Assembly (NCBI RefSeq): GCF_013377885.1
Contig: NZ_JABKAU010000017.1
Location: 1-64,000 of the forward strand
Direction: 5' to 3'
DNA length: 64,000 bases
DNA from: Hymenobacter lapidiphilus
Lineage (GTDB): Bacteria > Bacteroidota > Bacteroidia > Cytophagales > Hymenobacteraceae
A program made the translations under genes and the position numbers. The first letter of the stretch is position 1. Each line of letters begins with the position of its first letter. Positions 1 through 7,585 of this stretch are shown here, piece after piece. The notes beneath the pieces are model-generated. The model saw only the letters and a program-made list of their open reading frames with translations, had not been told where the DNA came from and did not search any database.

Positions 1-94
1 GGGGGGGGGGGCTTGCCCCCGCCCGCCGTTGAACGGCTCAGGTCTGAATCGTTCAACGGCGGGCGGGGACAAGCCCCGCACCCTACATCGTTCG
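1..94. repeat. Family A palindromic element A-1 (cut by window edge)
   Basis: Long imperfect inverted repeat. A GC-rich arm containing CCCGCCCGCCGTTGAACG is mirrored by CGTTCAACGGCGGGCGGGG across a loop containing CTGAATCG. The right terminus reads ACCCTACATCGTTC. The left arm begins with a run of G that may mark an edge or a degenerate copy. It belongs to the same loop subtype as the elements near 40.4 and 58.8 kb. It lies just past the 3' end of the PhzF-like gene and could act as its transcription end. Confidence 0.75.
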
Positions 95-117
95 AATAGC
101 AGTTCTACCTTCCCCAA

Positions 118-1020
118 TCACAGCCGCAGCTCGCCTTGCACCACTACCACACCCTGGCCGCTGATGTGGACAGCCTCGATGGCTTCGGGAGGGCCCTGCA
201 CCGCTACATGGACTGTGCCGGGGCGGCCCATCCAGTGGCCCTGTTCGGCAATGAAATCGGGAGTGGAAAGCAGGCCGTAGTGCCAGAGGTAGGCGGCCAT
301 GCCGCCGGTAGCCGAGCCGGTTACCGGGTCTTCGGGCAGGTCGGGGGGTGTGCAGAAGTGGCGGGCGAAGGTGGTGCCGCCGGGCGTGGCCCCTTCGAGG
401 CAAAACAGGTGGGAGCTGAAAAAGCCGCTGGCCCGGCGGTAAGCATCCAGCGCCATCGGGTCGGGTAGGTGGGCCCGCCGCAACGTGGCCGCGTCGCGCA
501 GCGGCACCATAAGCTGGGGCGTACCGGTGCTCACCGTCTGCACCACGGCGCCGGGCAGCAGGTCGGCGGGCATTAGGCCGAACAGCGGCAGCACCTCGGC
601 CGGCTCGTGCAGCGGCCCGAATTCGGGGCGGCGCTGGGTCATACGGATGAAGTGGGGCAGGCCGGCTTCGGCAGGCGAAACCCGGATGGCTACCGGGCCG
701 TGCAGTAACTCCAGCTGTAGGTCGTGGGGGCGGCCATCGGTGGGGCGGGGCAGGCGGCCGGTGTGCAGCAGGGCCGTAATGGTAGCAATGGTGGGGTGGC
801 CGGCCAACGGAATTTCCTCGCCCGGCGTGAAGTAGCGTACCCCGAACTCGGCCACCGCCGAGCGGCGTACAAAGGCCGTTTCCGACTGGTTGAACTCCTG
901 GGCCAGGCGCTGCATTTGGGCGTGACTGAGGTCGTCGGCATCGAGCACCACGGCGCAGGGGTTGCCGCCCAACGCCGTATCAGTAAAGGCATCAACCAGC
1001 AAAAACGGGTAAACGGGCAT
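118..1020 (-). CDS. PhzF family isomerase/epimerase
   Basis: A 300-residue cytosolic protein with the two-lobed PhzF (diaminopimelate-epimerase-like) fold. Visible signatures are GNPCAVV at residues 19-25, NQSETAFV with the probable catalytic Glu at about 47, and EDPVTGSATG near residue 230, which forms the second half of the active-site cleft. Family members isomerise small cyclic or aromatic acids; only phenazine biosynthesis is well characterised. No phenazine genes are nearby, so the substrate is unknown. It is monocistronic: a palindromic repeat lies on each side. The ATG chosen is about 20 bases downstream of a TATCTTTA -7-like element. The family call is firm, the function open. Confidence 0.9.
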   Translation of the reverse strand: MPVYPFLLVDAFTDTALGGNPCAVVLDADDLSHAQMQRLAQEFNQSETAFVRRSAVAEFGVRYFTPGEEIPLAGHPTIATITALLHTGRLPRPTDGRPHDLQLELLHGPVAIRVSPAEAGLPHFIRMTQRRPEFGPLHEPAEVLPLFGLMPADLLPGAVVQTVSTGTPQLMVPLRDAATLRRAHLPDPMALDAYRRASGFFSSHLFCLEGATPGGTTFARHFCTPPDLPEDPVTGSATGGMAAYLWHYGLLSTPDFIAEQGHWMGRPGTVHVAVQGPPEAIEAVHISGQGVVVVQGELRL

Positions 1021-1043
1021 GGTGTTAAAGCGAAAATGAGGCT

Positions 1044-1051
1044 TAAAGATA
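1044..1051 (-). promoter_or_regulatory. Possible -7 element of the PhzF-like gene
   Basis: Read on the minus strand the bases are TATCTTTA, one base from the Bacteroidetes -7 consensus TAnnTTTG, and they lie about 23 bases upstream of the ATG. No clear TTG at -33 is seen, so support is moderate. Confidence 0.35.
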
Positions 1052-1096
1052 AACGGCCAGCTCTCCTTGCAGAAAGCCGGCCGACTTATGGAAACA

Positions 1097-1197
1097 GAAC
1101 GTCATGCTGAGCGGAGTCGAAGCATCTCTCCCGCTTCGTTGAATTAGCACTGCAACCAAGCGGGAGAGATGCTTCGGCTGCGCTCAGCATGACGTTC
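1097..1197. repeat. Family C palindromic element C-1
   Basis: Inverted repeat with outer arms GAACGTCATGCTGAGCG / CGCTCAGCATGACGTTC and inner arms GAAGCATCTCTCCCGCTT / AAGCGGGAGAGATGCTTC. It sits between the M48-type peptidase and the PhzF-like gene, both transcribed leftward. It is immediately followed by a tandem heptamer repeat. Confidence 0.85.
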
Positions 1198-1200
1198 CTT

Positions 1201-1228
1201 TTCTCACTTCTCACTTCTCACTTCTCAC
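1201..1228. repeat. Tandem heptamer (TTCTCAC)x4
   Basis: Four perfect head-to-tail copies of TTCTCAC fill the space between element C-1 and the stop codon of the leftward M48-type gene. Similar 7-bp tandem arrays of different sequence adjoin other family C elements near 12.0, 16.9, 18.2 and 62.0 kb. Confidence 0.85.
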
Positions 1229-2116
1229 CTACGACGGGTCCGTCAACATGGCTACTTGGCGGCCGTTGGGGTCGTAGATTTCGCCCATCCGGCTGATGTA
1301 GAGGCGGCGTTGCTGGCCGTCGATAAGCACATAAGGGTAGCTGAGGCTTTCGGAGCGGGTGAGGCGGCCGACCACTTCGGCAGCCTGGCCGGCGCGGTCG
1401 AGGCGCACTACGCTTAGGCGGTCGGTCACGTAGAAATCGACCTCAGGCTTGGCCTGAAATGTTATTTTACCCAACACACTTACCGGCGCGGCGCGGCGGG
1501 CTACTACCTGCCGCACCGGCGCGGGCTGGGTAGTCATCATAGCAGGCTCGGCCGAAGGAGCAACTCCGCGAGTGCTGGCCGTAATTTGCTGGCTGGCCCG
1601 CTGCCAGCCCTGGCCGATAGCCGTCAGGCGGGTCCGACGGCCGGGGTGAGTGGGGGAGGCCTGCTCATCGGACACTACGGCCATGCCGGCCTGCGCCTGG
1701 GCGAGGCTGGCGCCCATCTTGCGCAGCACGAAGCCCGAAAACTCGTCGGCTTCCAACTCGTCGGTGGGGTTGGAGCCGCCGGCGCGCAAGGTGTGGCCGT
1801 TGAGGTGGTGGCCCATTTCGTGAGCCAGAATGCTGATGCCTGCCCAGTCGGTGCGGCCGGCCCGGTTCACGGCCGACACGAACTGCGGATTGTAGAGCAG
1901 ATAGCGCTGACCACCATACACTACGGCCGCCGCGTTTTGCACCTCGCTGGTGGCACGCAGCTGGAAGCGGGGCTTCAGGCCCACCACATCGGTGATTTCG
2001 CGTAGCACATCGCGCTGGCCGCTGCCGCTGCTCTGGGCCGAAACGGTGCCGCCCAGCAGCAGGCCGGTAGCCAGCAGGCCGGCAAAGCGCCGGAAAAATC
2101 GAAGGTTGATAGTCAT
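1229..2116 (-). CDS. Exported M48-like zinc metalloprotease
   Basis: About 295 residues. An N-terminal signal peptide (Arg-rich start, LLATGLLLGGTVSAQ) indicates export. The zinc site is HEMGHH at about residues 99-104, with a downstream ELEAD (about 120-124) as third ligand, the arrangement of M48 (Ste24/HtpX-like) peptidases. The second half has no recognised domain and ends in a beta-rich tail. The start was placed at MTINLRFF because it directly precedes the signal peptide; a longer non-ATG start 36 bases upstream would bury it. The substrate is unknown; a role in envelope protein turnover is an inference. Confidence 0.85.
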   Translation of the reverse strand: MTINLRFFRRFAGLLATGLLLGGTVSAQSSGSGQRDVLREITDVVGLKPRFQLRATSEVQNAAAVVYGGQRYLLYNPQFVSAVNRAGRTDWAGISILAHEMGHHLNGHTLRAGGSNPTDELEADEFSGFVLRKMGASLAQAQAGMAVVSDEQASPTHPGRRTRLTAIGQGWQRASQQITASTRGVAPSAEPAMMTTQPAPVRQVVARRAAPVSVLGKITFQAKPEVDFYVTDRLSVVRLDRAGQAAEVVGRLTRSESLSYPYVLIDGQQRRLYISRMGEIYDPNGRQVAMLTDPS

Positions 2117-2265
2117 GGATAGGTGGAGTAGAGTGCGTTTGCAGGAAGGCAACTACCTTGCCGGAACGGCGCTAATAAGAGAGTATGGCAGTACCGGAAG
2201 GTTGTCAGTAGAACGACAACGGCGCCGAATTTATTCCGCCTCAGGCTGAAAAGATAGGTATGCAG

Positions 2266-2364
2266 AACGGGTAGGGTGCGGGGCTTGTCCCCGCCCGCCG
2301 CTAAACGAAACCACGCGTTACCGTTCAACGGCGGGGCGGAGACAAGCCCCGCACCCTACCCGTT
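2266..2364. repeat. Family A palindromic element A-2
   Basis: About 99 bp with arms AACGGGTAGGGTGCGGGGC / GCCCCGCACCCTACCCGTT and an internal CGGCGGG core. It occupies the gap between the MFS exporter stop codon and the start region of the M48-like peptidase, where it could terminate the exporter transcript. Confidence 0.85.
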
Positions 2365-2369
2365 TTGGC

Positions 2370-4031
2370 TCAGGTGGCCTCGCCGGCGGTGCTGGCAATC
2401 AGGCGGGTGCTGCCGGGCGGCATGGGCGTCTGGCCAGCTACCGGGTGGTAATGCTGGGCTAGCAGGTGCGACACGTGCGGCCGCCCGGGCCCCTCGTGCA
2501 GCTGGCGCAGACTCACTTTCAGCTTGGCCTCCTCGCGGCCCACCCCGCGCTGGTGCTGGCGCAAATACTCCTCCCACGACTCCGAGAGAAAGTATTCCAT
2601 GAGCCGGTCGGGGTCGGCCAAATCAGCGTACAAGCCCCAGCCGATGGCTCCCTCGCGGCGGCGGATGCGCCCCAACTGCTCCATGTAGTAGGTGAAGGCC
2701 GCCCGGTTTTCTGGGGCCACGCGGTAGGTTGTAGTCGTGATGACCGGGCCCTCGGTGGGGTCGGGCTGCTCGGCCAGCACAGGCGCAGGGCGCTGGCGAG
2801 TGGGGGTATGGTCGAGGGCTTCGGGAGCCGTTTGCAGCGAGTAGCGACGGGCCAGCAGCAAGCTCAGCAGCAACCAGCCGGCCGAACCCGCCAACGCCAC
2901 CGGCAGGCCCGCCCGCTCGGCAACCGCGCCCCACACCACGCTGCCCACCGCCATACCGCCCTGAATAACGAGCAGGTAAATACTGATGGTGCGCGCCTGC
3001 ACCCAGCGCGGCACCACCGTTTGTACGCCCACACTGAACGAGTTGAGCACCAGCATCCAGGCCATGCCTACCAGCACCAGCGCCCCGTATAGTAGCCACG
3101 GCGCATCCACATAGCCCAGGCCCAGCAATCCGCCGGCAAACACGGTCGTGGCCAGCGCCACCCGACTATCAATGCTCAGGCGGCGGTTGAGGCGCGGCAG
3201 CAGCACGGCCGCCAGCACCGCGCCCAGGCCCATGCAGGTGAGCAGCAGTGAGTAGAACGACGTAGGTCGGAGCAGCCGCTGGGCTACCACGGCCGGCATC
3301 AGGGCAAACAGCGCACTACCCCCGAACGTGAAAGCGGCTCCGCGCAGCAAAATTCGCTGGACCGGGGGCGCGAAACGGGCGTAGCGCAGCCCGCCGCGCA
3401 TGGCCATAACCAGCCGCTCGGTGGCCAGCGTGCTCACTGGCTGGGGCTGACGCTGCCAGCTGTACACCATGTAAATAGTGCCCAGAAACGACAGCCCGTT
3501 GAGCAGAAACGCCGCCCCGGCCGAGAAGTAGCCGATAACCAGGCCACCCAGCGCCGGCCCTATTGCCCGGGCCAGATTGAAACTGACGCTGTTGAGGGCA
3601 ATGGCCTGGGGCAAATCGGCGGGCGGCACCACCTCGGGCGTTACCGACTGCCACACCGGGTTGTTGAGCGCCCCGCCCAGCCCCAGCAGAAACGTGAGGC
3701 TCAGCAGCAGCCAGGGCGAGGCAAATCCGCCGAAAGCCATGCCCGCCAGCAGCAAAGCCACCAAGGCCATCCAAGTTTGGGTGAGGATGAGCAGCTTGCG
3801 CCGGTCGAGCAAATCGGCCAGGGCACCGGCGGGTAAACTTAGCAGAAACACGGGCAGCGCCGAGGCCGTCTGGAGCAGGGCCACCAGCACGGGCGAATCC
3901 GTCAGCTCGGTCATCAGCCCCACGGCCCCCACGTTCTGCATCCAGGTGCCCACGTTCGACACGAACGAGGCAATCCAGAGCATCCGAAAAATCGGAGTTT
4001 TCAGTGGCGTAAACGGCGACGAAGAAGCCAA
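2370..4031 (-). CDS. MFS exporter (MFS_3/EntS-like) with C-terminal ABM-like domain
   Basis: A polytopic inner-membrane transporter of the MFS_3 group (EntS-like effluxers, PF05977). The opening FRMLWIASFVSNVGTWMQN and the following hydrophobic segments over about 400 residues are typical. The last ~110 residues are soluble and resemble an antibiotic-biosynthesis-monooxygenase-like dimeric alpha/beta domain, from VITTTTYRVAPENRAAF to a Trp/Tyr-rich helix. A fused ABM-like tail is seen in other MFS_3 proteins and may bind ligand. No ATG lies upstream of the first membrane segment. A TTG giving about 10 residues before SPFTPLKTPIF fits the family length best; a GTG 99 bases further upstream is the alternative. 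The exported substrate is unknown. Confidence 0.85.
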   Translation of the reverse strand: MASSSPFTPLKTPIFRMLWIASFVSNVGTWMQNVGAVGLMTELTDSPVLVALLQTASALPVFLLSLPAGALADLLDRRKLLILTQTWMALVALLLAGMAFGGFASPWLLLSLTFLLGLGGALNNPVWQSVTPEVVPPADLPQAIALNSVSFNLARAIGPALGGLVIGYFSAGAAFLLNGLSFLGTIYMVYSWQRQPQPVSTLATERLVMAMRGGLRYARFAPPVQRILLRGAAFTFGGSALFALMPAVVAQRLLRPTSFYSLLLTCMGLGAVLAAVLLPRLNRRLSIDSRVALATTVFAGGLLGLGYVDAPWLLYGALVLVGMAWMLVLNSFSVGVQTVVPRWVQARTISIYLLVIQGGMAVGSVVWGAVAERAGLPVALAGSAGWLLLSLLLARRYSLQTAPEALDHTPTRQRPAPVLAEQPDPTEGPVITTTTYRVAPENRAAFTYYMEQLGRIRRREGAIGWGLYADLADPDRLMEYFLSESWEEYLRQHQRGVGREEAKLKVSLRQLHEGPGRPHVSHLLAQHYHPVAGQTPMPPGSTRLIASTAGEAT

Positions 4032-4261
4032 ACGGTGAGTAGTAGGGTGATGAGGTGGTAAGTTTCTATTCAGGCGATGCCATAAGCTATGCGCACAACG
4101 CCGGCAGCTTCTAATACTTCCAAGCCCCACTCATACGGCTGTCAGCTCCTTTCGAACAATCCGCAACCACATCCACCGCAAAAAGGCCACCGTTACCCTT
4201 GCTGTAACACATGGCCCCTATCACCTCACCGCCTCACTGCTTAAGCAAAGTTGCACAGCTC

Positions 4262-4370
4262 GCCAGCACGACGTAGGGGCGGGGCTTGTCCCCGCCCGCC
4301 GTTCGCACCGCTACAACGGTAATCTTTCAACGGCGGGCGGGGACAAGCCCCGCCCCTACATCGTGCTGGC
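4262..4370. repeat. Family A palindromic element A-3
   Basis: About 109 bp with outer arms GCCAGCACGA..GTAGGGGCGGGGC mirrored by GCCCCGCCCCTAC..TCGTGCTGGC. The loop carries AACGGTAATC, the subtype also found near 23.5 and 33.2 kb. It lies just downstream of the ABC exporter gene, whose stop codon begins 17 bases away. Confidence 0.85.
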
Positions 4371-4386
4371 TACCGCGCAAAGTTAT

Positions 4387-6162
4387 TCACCGGCCCACCG
4401 CTGCCAAGGGCCGCTCGCCGATTTGCTGGCGCCACATGGCGTAGTAGAGGCCGCGCTGTTCGAGCAGCTCGGCGTGGCGGCCGGCTTCCGCTACGTGGCC
4501 GCGTTCGAGCACAAAAATGCGGTCGGCGTGCAGCACGGTGCTCAGGCGGTGGGCTATGAGGATGGTGATGTGCTGGCGCGAGCCCGACAGTTCGCGCACC
4601 GTCTGGCTGATTTCTTCTTCCGTAAGTGAGTCGAGGGCCGAGGTAGCCTCGTCGAACACCAGCAGCGTGGGGTGGCGCAGCAGCGCCCGGGCGATGCTCA
4701 GGCGCTGCTTCTCGCCGCCCGAAACCTTCACGCCGCCCTCGCCAATCACCGTGTCGAGGCCCAGCGGGGCGCGGGCCAGCAACGACTCGGCTGCCGCCTG
4801 GTGTAGGGCTTCAATGCACTGCTCGTCGGTAGCGTTGGGGGCCACAAAGCGCAGGTTCTCGCGGATGGTGCCGGCAAACAGTTGCGTATCCTGAGTTACG
4901 AAACCGATCTGCTCGCGCAGGGTGTCAAGGTCGAGCTCGGGACCCGGGATGCCGTTGTAGAGAATCTGGCCCTCGGCGGGCGGATACAGGCCCACCAGCA
5001 GTTTCACGAGGGTAGTCTTGCCCGAGCCGGAAGGGCCCACGAAGGCAATGGTTTCGCCCAGCTTGGTGCGGAAGCTGATGCCGTCGAGGGCCGGCGCGCT
5101 GGCCGTGAGGTGCTGGAAACGCACATCGTCGAACTCCAGCGTTTCGATCTGGTCGATGACTTTGGGGTGGGTCGGCTTCACTTCCTTGGGCGTGTCAAGA
5201 ATCTGCTGGTAATTGGCCAGCGAGGCCTCGGTTTCGCGGTATATATTGATGATGGTGCCCATCTCCTGGAGCGGCCCAAAAATGGCGAACGAGTAGATAA
5301 AGAACGAGAAAAACTCGCCCACCGAAATCGTCTGCTGTACCACCAGAAACAGCAGCATAAGCAGAATCAGGTTGCGCATCAGGTTCACGAACGTGCCCTG
5401 CACAAACGACAAGGAGCGCAGGTACCGCACTTTGCGCAGCTCCAGCTTCAGGATTTTCTCAGTCGTGGCATTCAGGCGCAGCGTCTCCTGCTGGGCCAGC
5501 CCCAGGCTTTTAATCAGCTCGATATTGCGCAGGCTTTCGGTGGTAGAACCCGCCAGCGCCGTGGTTTCGGCCACAATCGTTTTCTGAATCACCTTGATGC
5601 GCTTGCTCAGAAACAAACTCAAAGAGCCCAGCAGCGGAATGGTGAGGAAGTACACCGCCGCAATGGGCCAGTACACGCTCAGGGCATACCACGTTACGAA
5701 AACAATGCCCACCAGCGAGATAAACAGGATGTTGACGAAGCTCAGGATGATCTTCTCCACGTCGGTGCGTACCTTCTGGAGCTTGCCCAGCGTTTCGCCG
5801 CTCCGCTGGTCTTCGAACACCTGGTAGGGCAGCTCCAGGGAGTGGCGCAGGCCATCGGAGTACAGCTGGGCCCCGAGGCGCTGGGTGATGACGTTGGTAT
5901 AATAGTCCTGGAAATTCTTGGCGATGCGACTCACCATCGCCACGCCCATCGCCTGCAGAATCAGCAGGCCCGCTCCACCGGTCAGGAAGGTCCAGAACCC
6001 GTTTTCGAGCACGTTGGTCCCGCCTTTCACCACATGCCGGTCAATAATCTGCCGGAAAATATAGGGGTCAAGGAGAGAAAAGACTTGGTTTATGGCGGCC
6101 AACAGCAGCGCCAAAGCCAATAGTCCCCGGTAGTGCCGGAGGTAGGAAAAAAGAATTTTCAT
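4387..6162 (-). CDS. ABC exporter, fused permease and ATPase
   Basis: A 591-residue half-transporter of the type IV ABC exporter fold (MsbA/MdlB-like), expected to dimerise in the inner membrane. Residues ~1-320 form six hydrophobic segments (type-1 exporter transmembrane domain). The nucleotide-binding domain has Walker A GPSGSGKTTL, signature VSGGEKQRLS, Walker B LLVFDEATSALD and the H-loop IAHRLST. It is monocistronic, with no periplasmic adaptor or partner half beside it. The substrate (lipid, peptide or drug) cannot be read from sequence. Confidence 0.93.
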   Translation of the reverse strand: MKILFSYLRHYRGLLALALLLAAINQVFSLLDPYIFRQIIDRHVVKGGTNVLENGFWTFLTGGAGLLILQAMGVAMVSRIAKNFQDYYTNVITQRLGAQLYSDGLRHSLELPYQVFEDQRSGETLGKLQKVRTDVEKIILSFVNILFISLVGIVFVTWYALSVYWPIAAVYFLTIPLLGSLSLFLSKRIKVIQKTIVAETTALAGSTTESLRNIELIKSLGLAQQETLRLNATTEKILKLELRKVRYLRSLSFVQGTFVNLMRNLILLMLLFLVVQQTISVGEFFSFFIYSFAIFGPLQEMGTIINIYRETEASLANYQQILDTPKEVKPTHPKVIDQIETLEFDDVRFQHLTASAPALDGISFRTKLGETIAFVGPSGSGKTTLVKLLVGLYPPAEGQILYNGIPGPELDLDTLREQIGFVTQDTQLFAGTIRENLRFVAPNATDEQCIEALHQAAAESLLARAPLGLDTVIGEGGVKVSGGEKQRLSIARALLRHPTLLVFDEATSALDSLTEEEISQTVRELSGSRQHITILIAHRLSTVLHADRIFVLERGHVAEAGRHAELLEQRGLYYAMWRQQIGERPLAAVGR

Positions 6163-6659
6163 GCAGAAGAGAGAGGAAGAATCGGAGAAAAAGCAGTAGG
6201 TCTGGCGGAAGGTTTTGCTATAGCTGTTCTGCTTTCACCCCAGCCGCAGACAATATCCGGCCGGCACGGCGAGGCTTCTGGTGGCAGCAAAGCTGTTTAC
6301 AAAGTAGAAAGAACGTCATGCTTCGACTGCGCGGACGCCAGATGAAGCATGACGTTTCATAGGTGTCACTGAGTTTCTAAACAGTTTCAGCTTTAAACCG
6401 AAGATTTACTATATCCGTACCGTTGAGTAGCTGCGCACAAGTAATCGTACTGAATTCCGAACGTCATGCTCTGTCTGGCGGTCACTCAGTACCACGTTGC
6501 TGCCAGGCTGTGTTAAACGCTGTTGTTTCTATGAATGGGTGCTCAGGGTACCACCCAAACAACTTCTGCCGGATGCGCAGAGTGCTTTTCAATACTAATT
6601 TTGAAGCATTAAAGGTACCATCCGAATAGCTTCTACTTTCTCCCTTCATTGTTTGCTTC
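6163..6659. other. Intergenic stretch with degenerate family C sequence
   Basis: A divergent gap of almost 500 bases between the ABC exporter and the bestrophin-like gene. Apart from the short family C element listed separately, a stray GAACGTCATGCTCTGTCTGGCG fragment occurs near 6460, matching the edge of longer family C copies. Open frames here are short and resemble nothing recognisable. Promoters for both flanking genes must lie here, but no convincing -33/-7 pair was found. Confidence 0.5.
6289..6388. repeat. Short family C element bounded by AAGCTGTTTA
   Basis: The outer ends AAGCTGTTTAC and CTAAACAGTTTC are the termini of the long family C form seen near 46.2 and 56.1 kb. Inside is a compact hairpin, AACGTCATGCTTC / GAAGCATGACGTT, around GCGCGGACGCCAGAT. 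The same GCGGACGCCAGATGAAGCAT string occurs in the 46.2 kb copy. This appears to be an internally deleted copy. Confidence 0.75.
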
Positions 6660-7574
6660 ATGTTATTGAAAACCAAAATTCCCCTGCTTTATATATTTGG
6701 TGGAATAAAAACGGAATTGTTTTTTGTCTTTTTCTATGCCGGCCTTATTGCCCTCGAGGATAAATACATTCACCTGGTCACAATCTCCATTCCGCTGAGC
6801 GTGCCCATGGTTCTGGGCACGGTTCTGTCGTTGCTGCTGGCTTTCAAGTCCAACCAAGCCTACGACCGGTGGTGGGAAGCGCGCATTGTCTGGGGGGCCA
6901 TCGTCAACGATTCCCGAACCCTGGTGCGGCAGATCCTGTGCTTCGCGGAAACCCCCTACGACTCCGATGAAATGCTGGAATGGCAGGCGCGGCTGACCAA
7001 CCGGCAGATTGCCTGGCCTTACGCGCTGGGCATGACGTTGCGCAAGCAGATGGAGCTGGACAAAATCAGCCCCTATTTGTCGCCGGAGGAGTTGAAGTTC
7101 GTCGCCACGCACGAGAACATTCCTAATGCCCTGTTGCAGCTCCACGCCCAGGATCTGCGCCACGGCCTGCAACAGGGTTGGATCAACCGCTATCAGCAGA
7201 TGGAAATAGACGGTACGCTGACCAAGCTGACCGACTCAATGGGGCGGTGCGAACGAATCAAGAATACGGTGTTCCCGGTAACATACTCTTTGTACACGCA
7301 CTTTTGCCTGTTCTTTTTCGTAATGCTCCTGCCCTTCGCGCTCCTCGAAGTATTTGGCATACTGGAGGTATTCATCGTGCTGGCCATCTCGACGGCCTTT
7401 TTTCTGATTGAGAAAATGGCCATCCACCTGCAGGACCCCTTTGAAAATAAGCCCACCGATACGCCCGTAACGGCCATTGCCCAAACCATCGAGCGAAACC
7501 TGAAACAGATGGTTGGCGACCATCAGTCCGTGCATCAGGTGAAAGCACCCGATTCGCACTTTTATATGCTATAA
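6660..7574 (+). CDS. Bestrophin-like anion channel family protein
   Basis: About 304 residues of the bestrophin/UPF0187 (RFP-TM) family, inner membrane. The signature FKSNQAYDRWWEARIVWG at about residue 62 follows two N-terminal hydrophobic segments. A second hydrophobic pair lies at about residues 205-245, followed by the conserved DPFENKPTDTP stretch. Family members form pentameric chloride or cation channels; the transported ion here is not determinable. It stands alone and is convergent with the next gene with only about 11 bases between stop codons and no obvious terminator. Confidence 0.9.
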   Translation: MLLKTKIPLLYIFGGIKTELFFVFFYAGLIALEDKYIHLVTISIPLSVPMVLGTVLSLLLAFKSNQAYDRWWEARIVWGAIVNDSRTLVRQILCFAETPYDSDEMLEWQARLTNRQIAWPYALGMTLRKQMELDKISPYLSPEELKFVATHENIPNALLQLHAQDLRHGLQQGWINRYQQMEIDGTLTKLTDSMGRCERIKNTVFPVTYSLYTHFCLFFFVMLLPFALLEVFGILEVFIVLAISTAFFLIEKMAIHLQDPFENKPTDTPVTAIAQTIERNLKQMVGDHQSVHQVKAPDSHFYML

Positions 7575-7585
7575 ACCGGCACTAC

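Noticed and set aside
1-11. Run of eleven G at the window start
   Set aside because: It could be a degenerate family A arm or a sequencing/assembly edge effect; one edge run cannot be interpreted.
118-1020. Phenazine biosynthesis
   Set aside because: A PhzF-like gene alone does not indicate phenazines; no PhzA-E/G-like genes occur nearby.
4882-6123. A 413-codon frame antisense to the ABC exporter
   Set aside because: Low-complexity, His/Gln/Arg-rich translation with no family resemblance, opposite a well-conserved ABC transporter.
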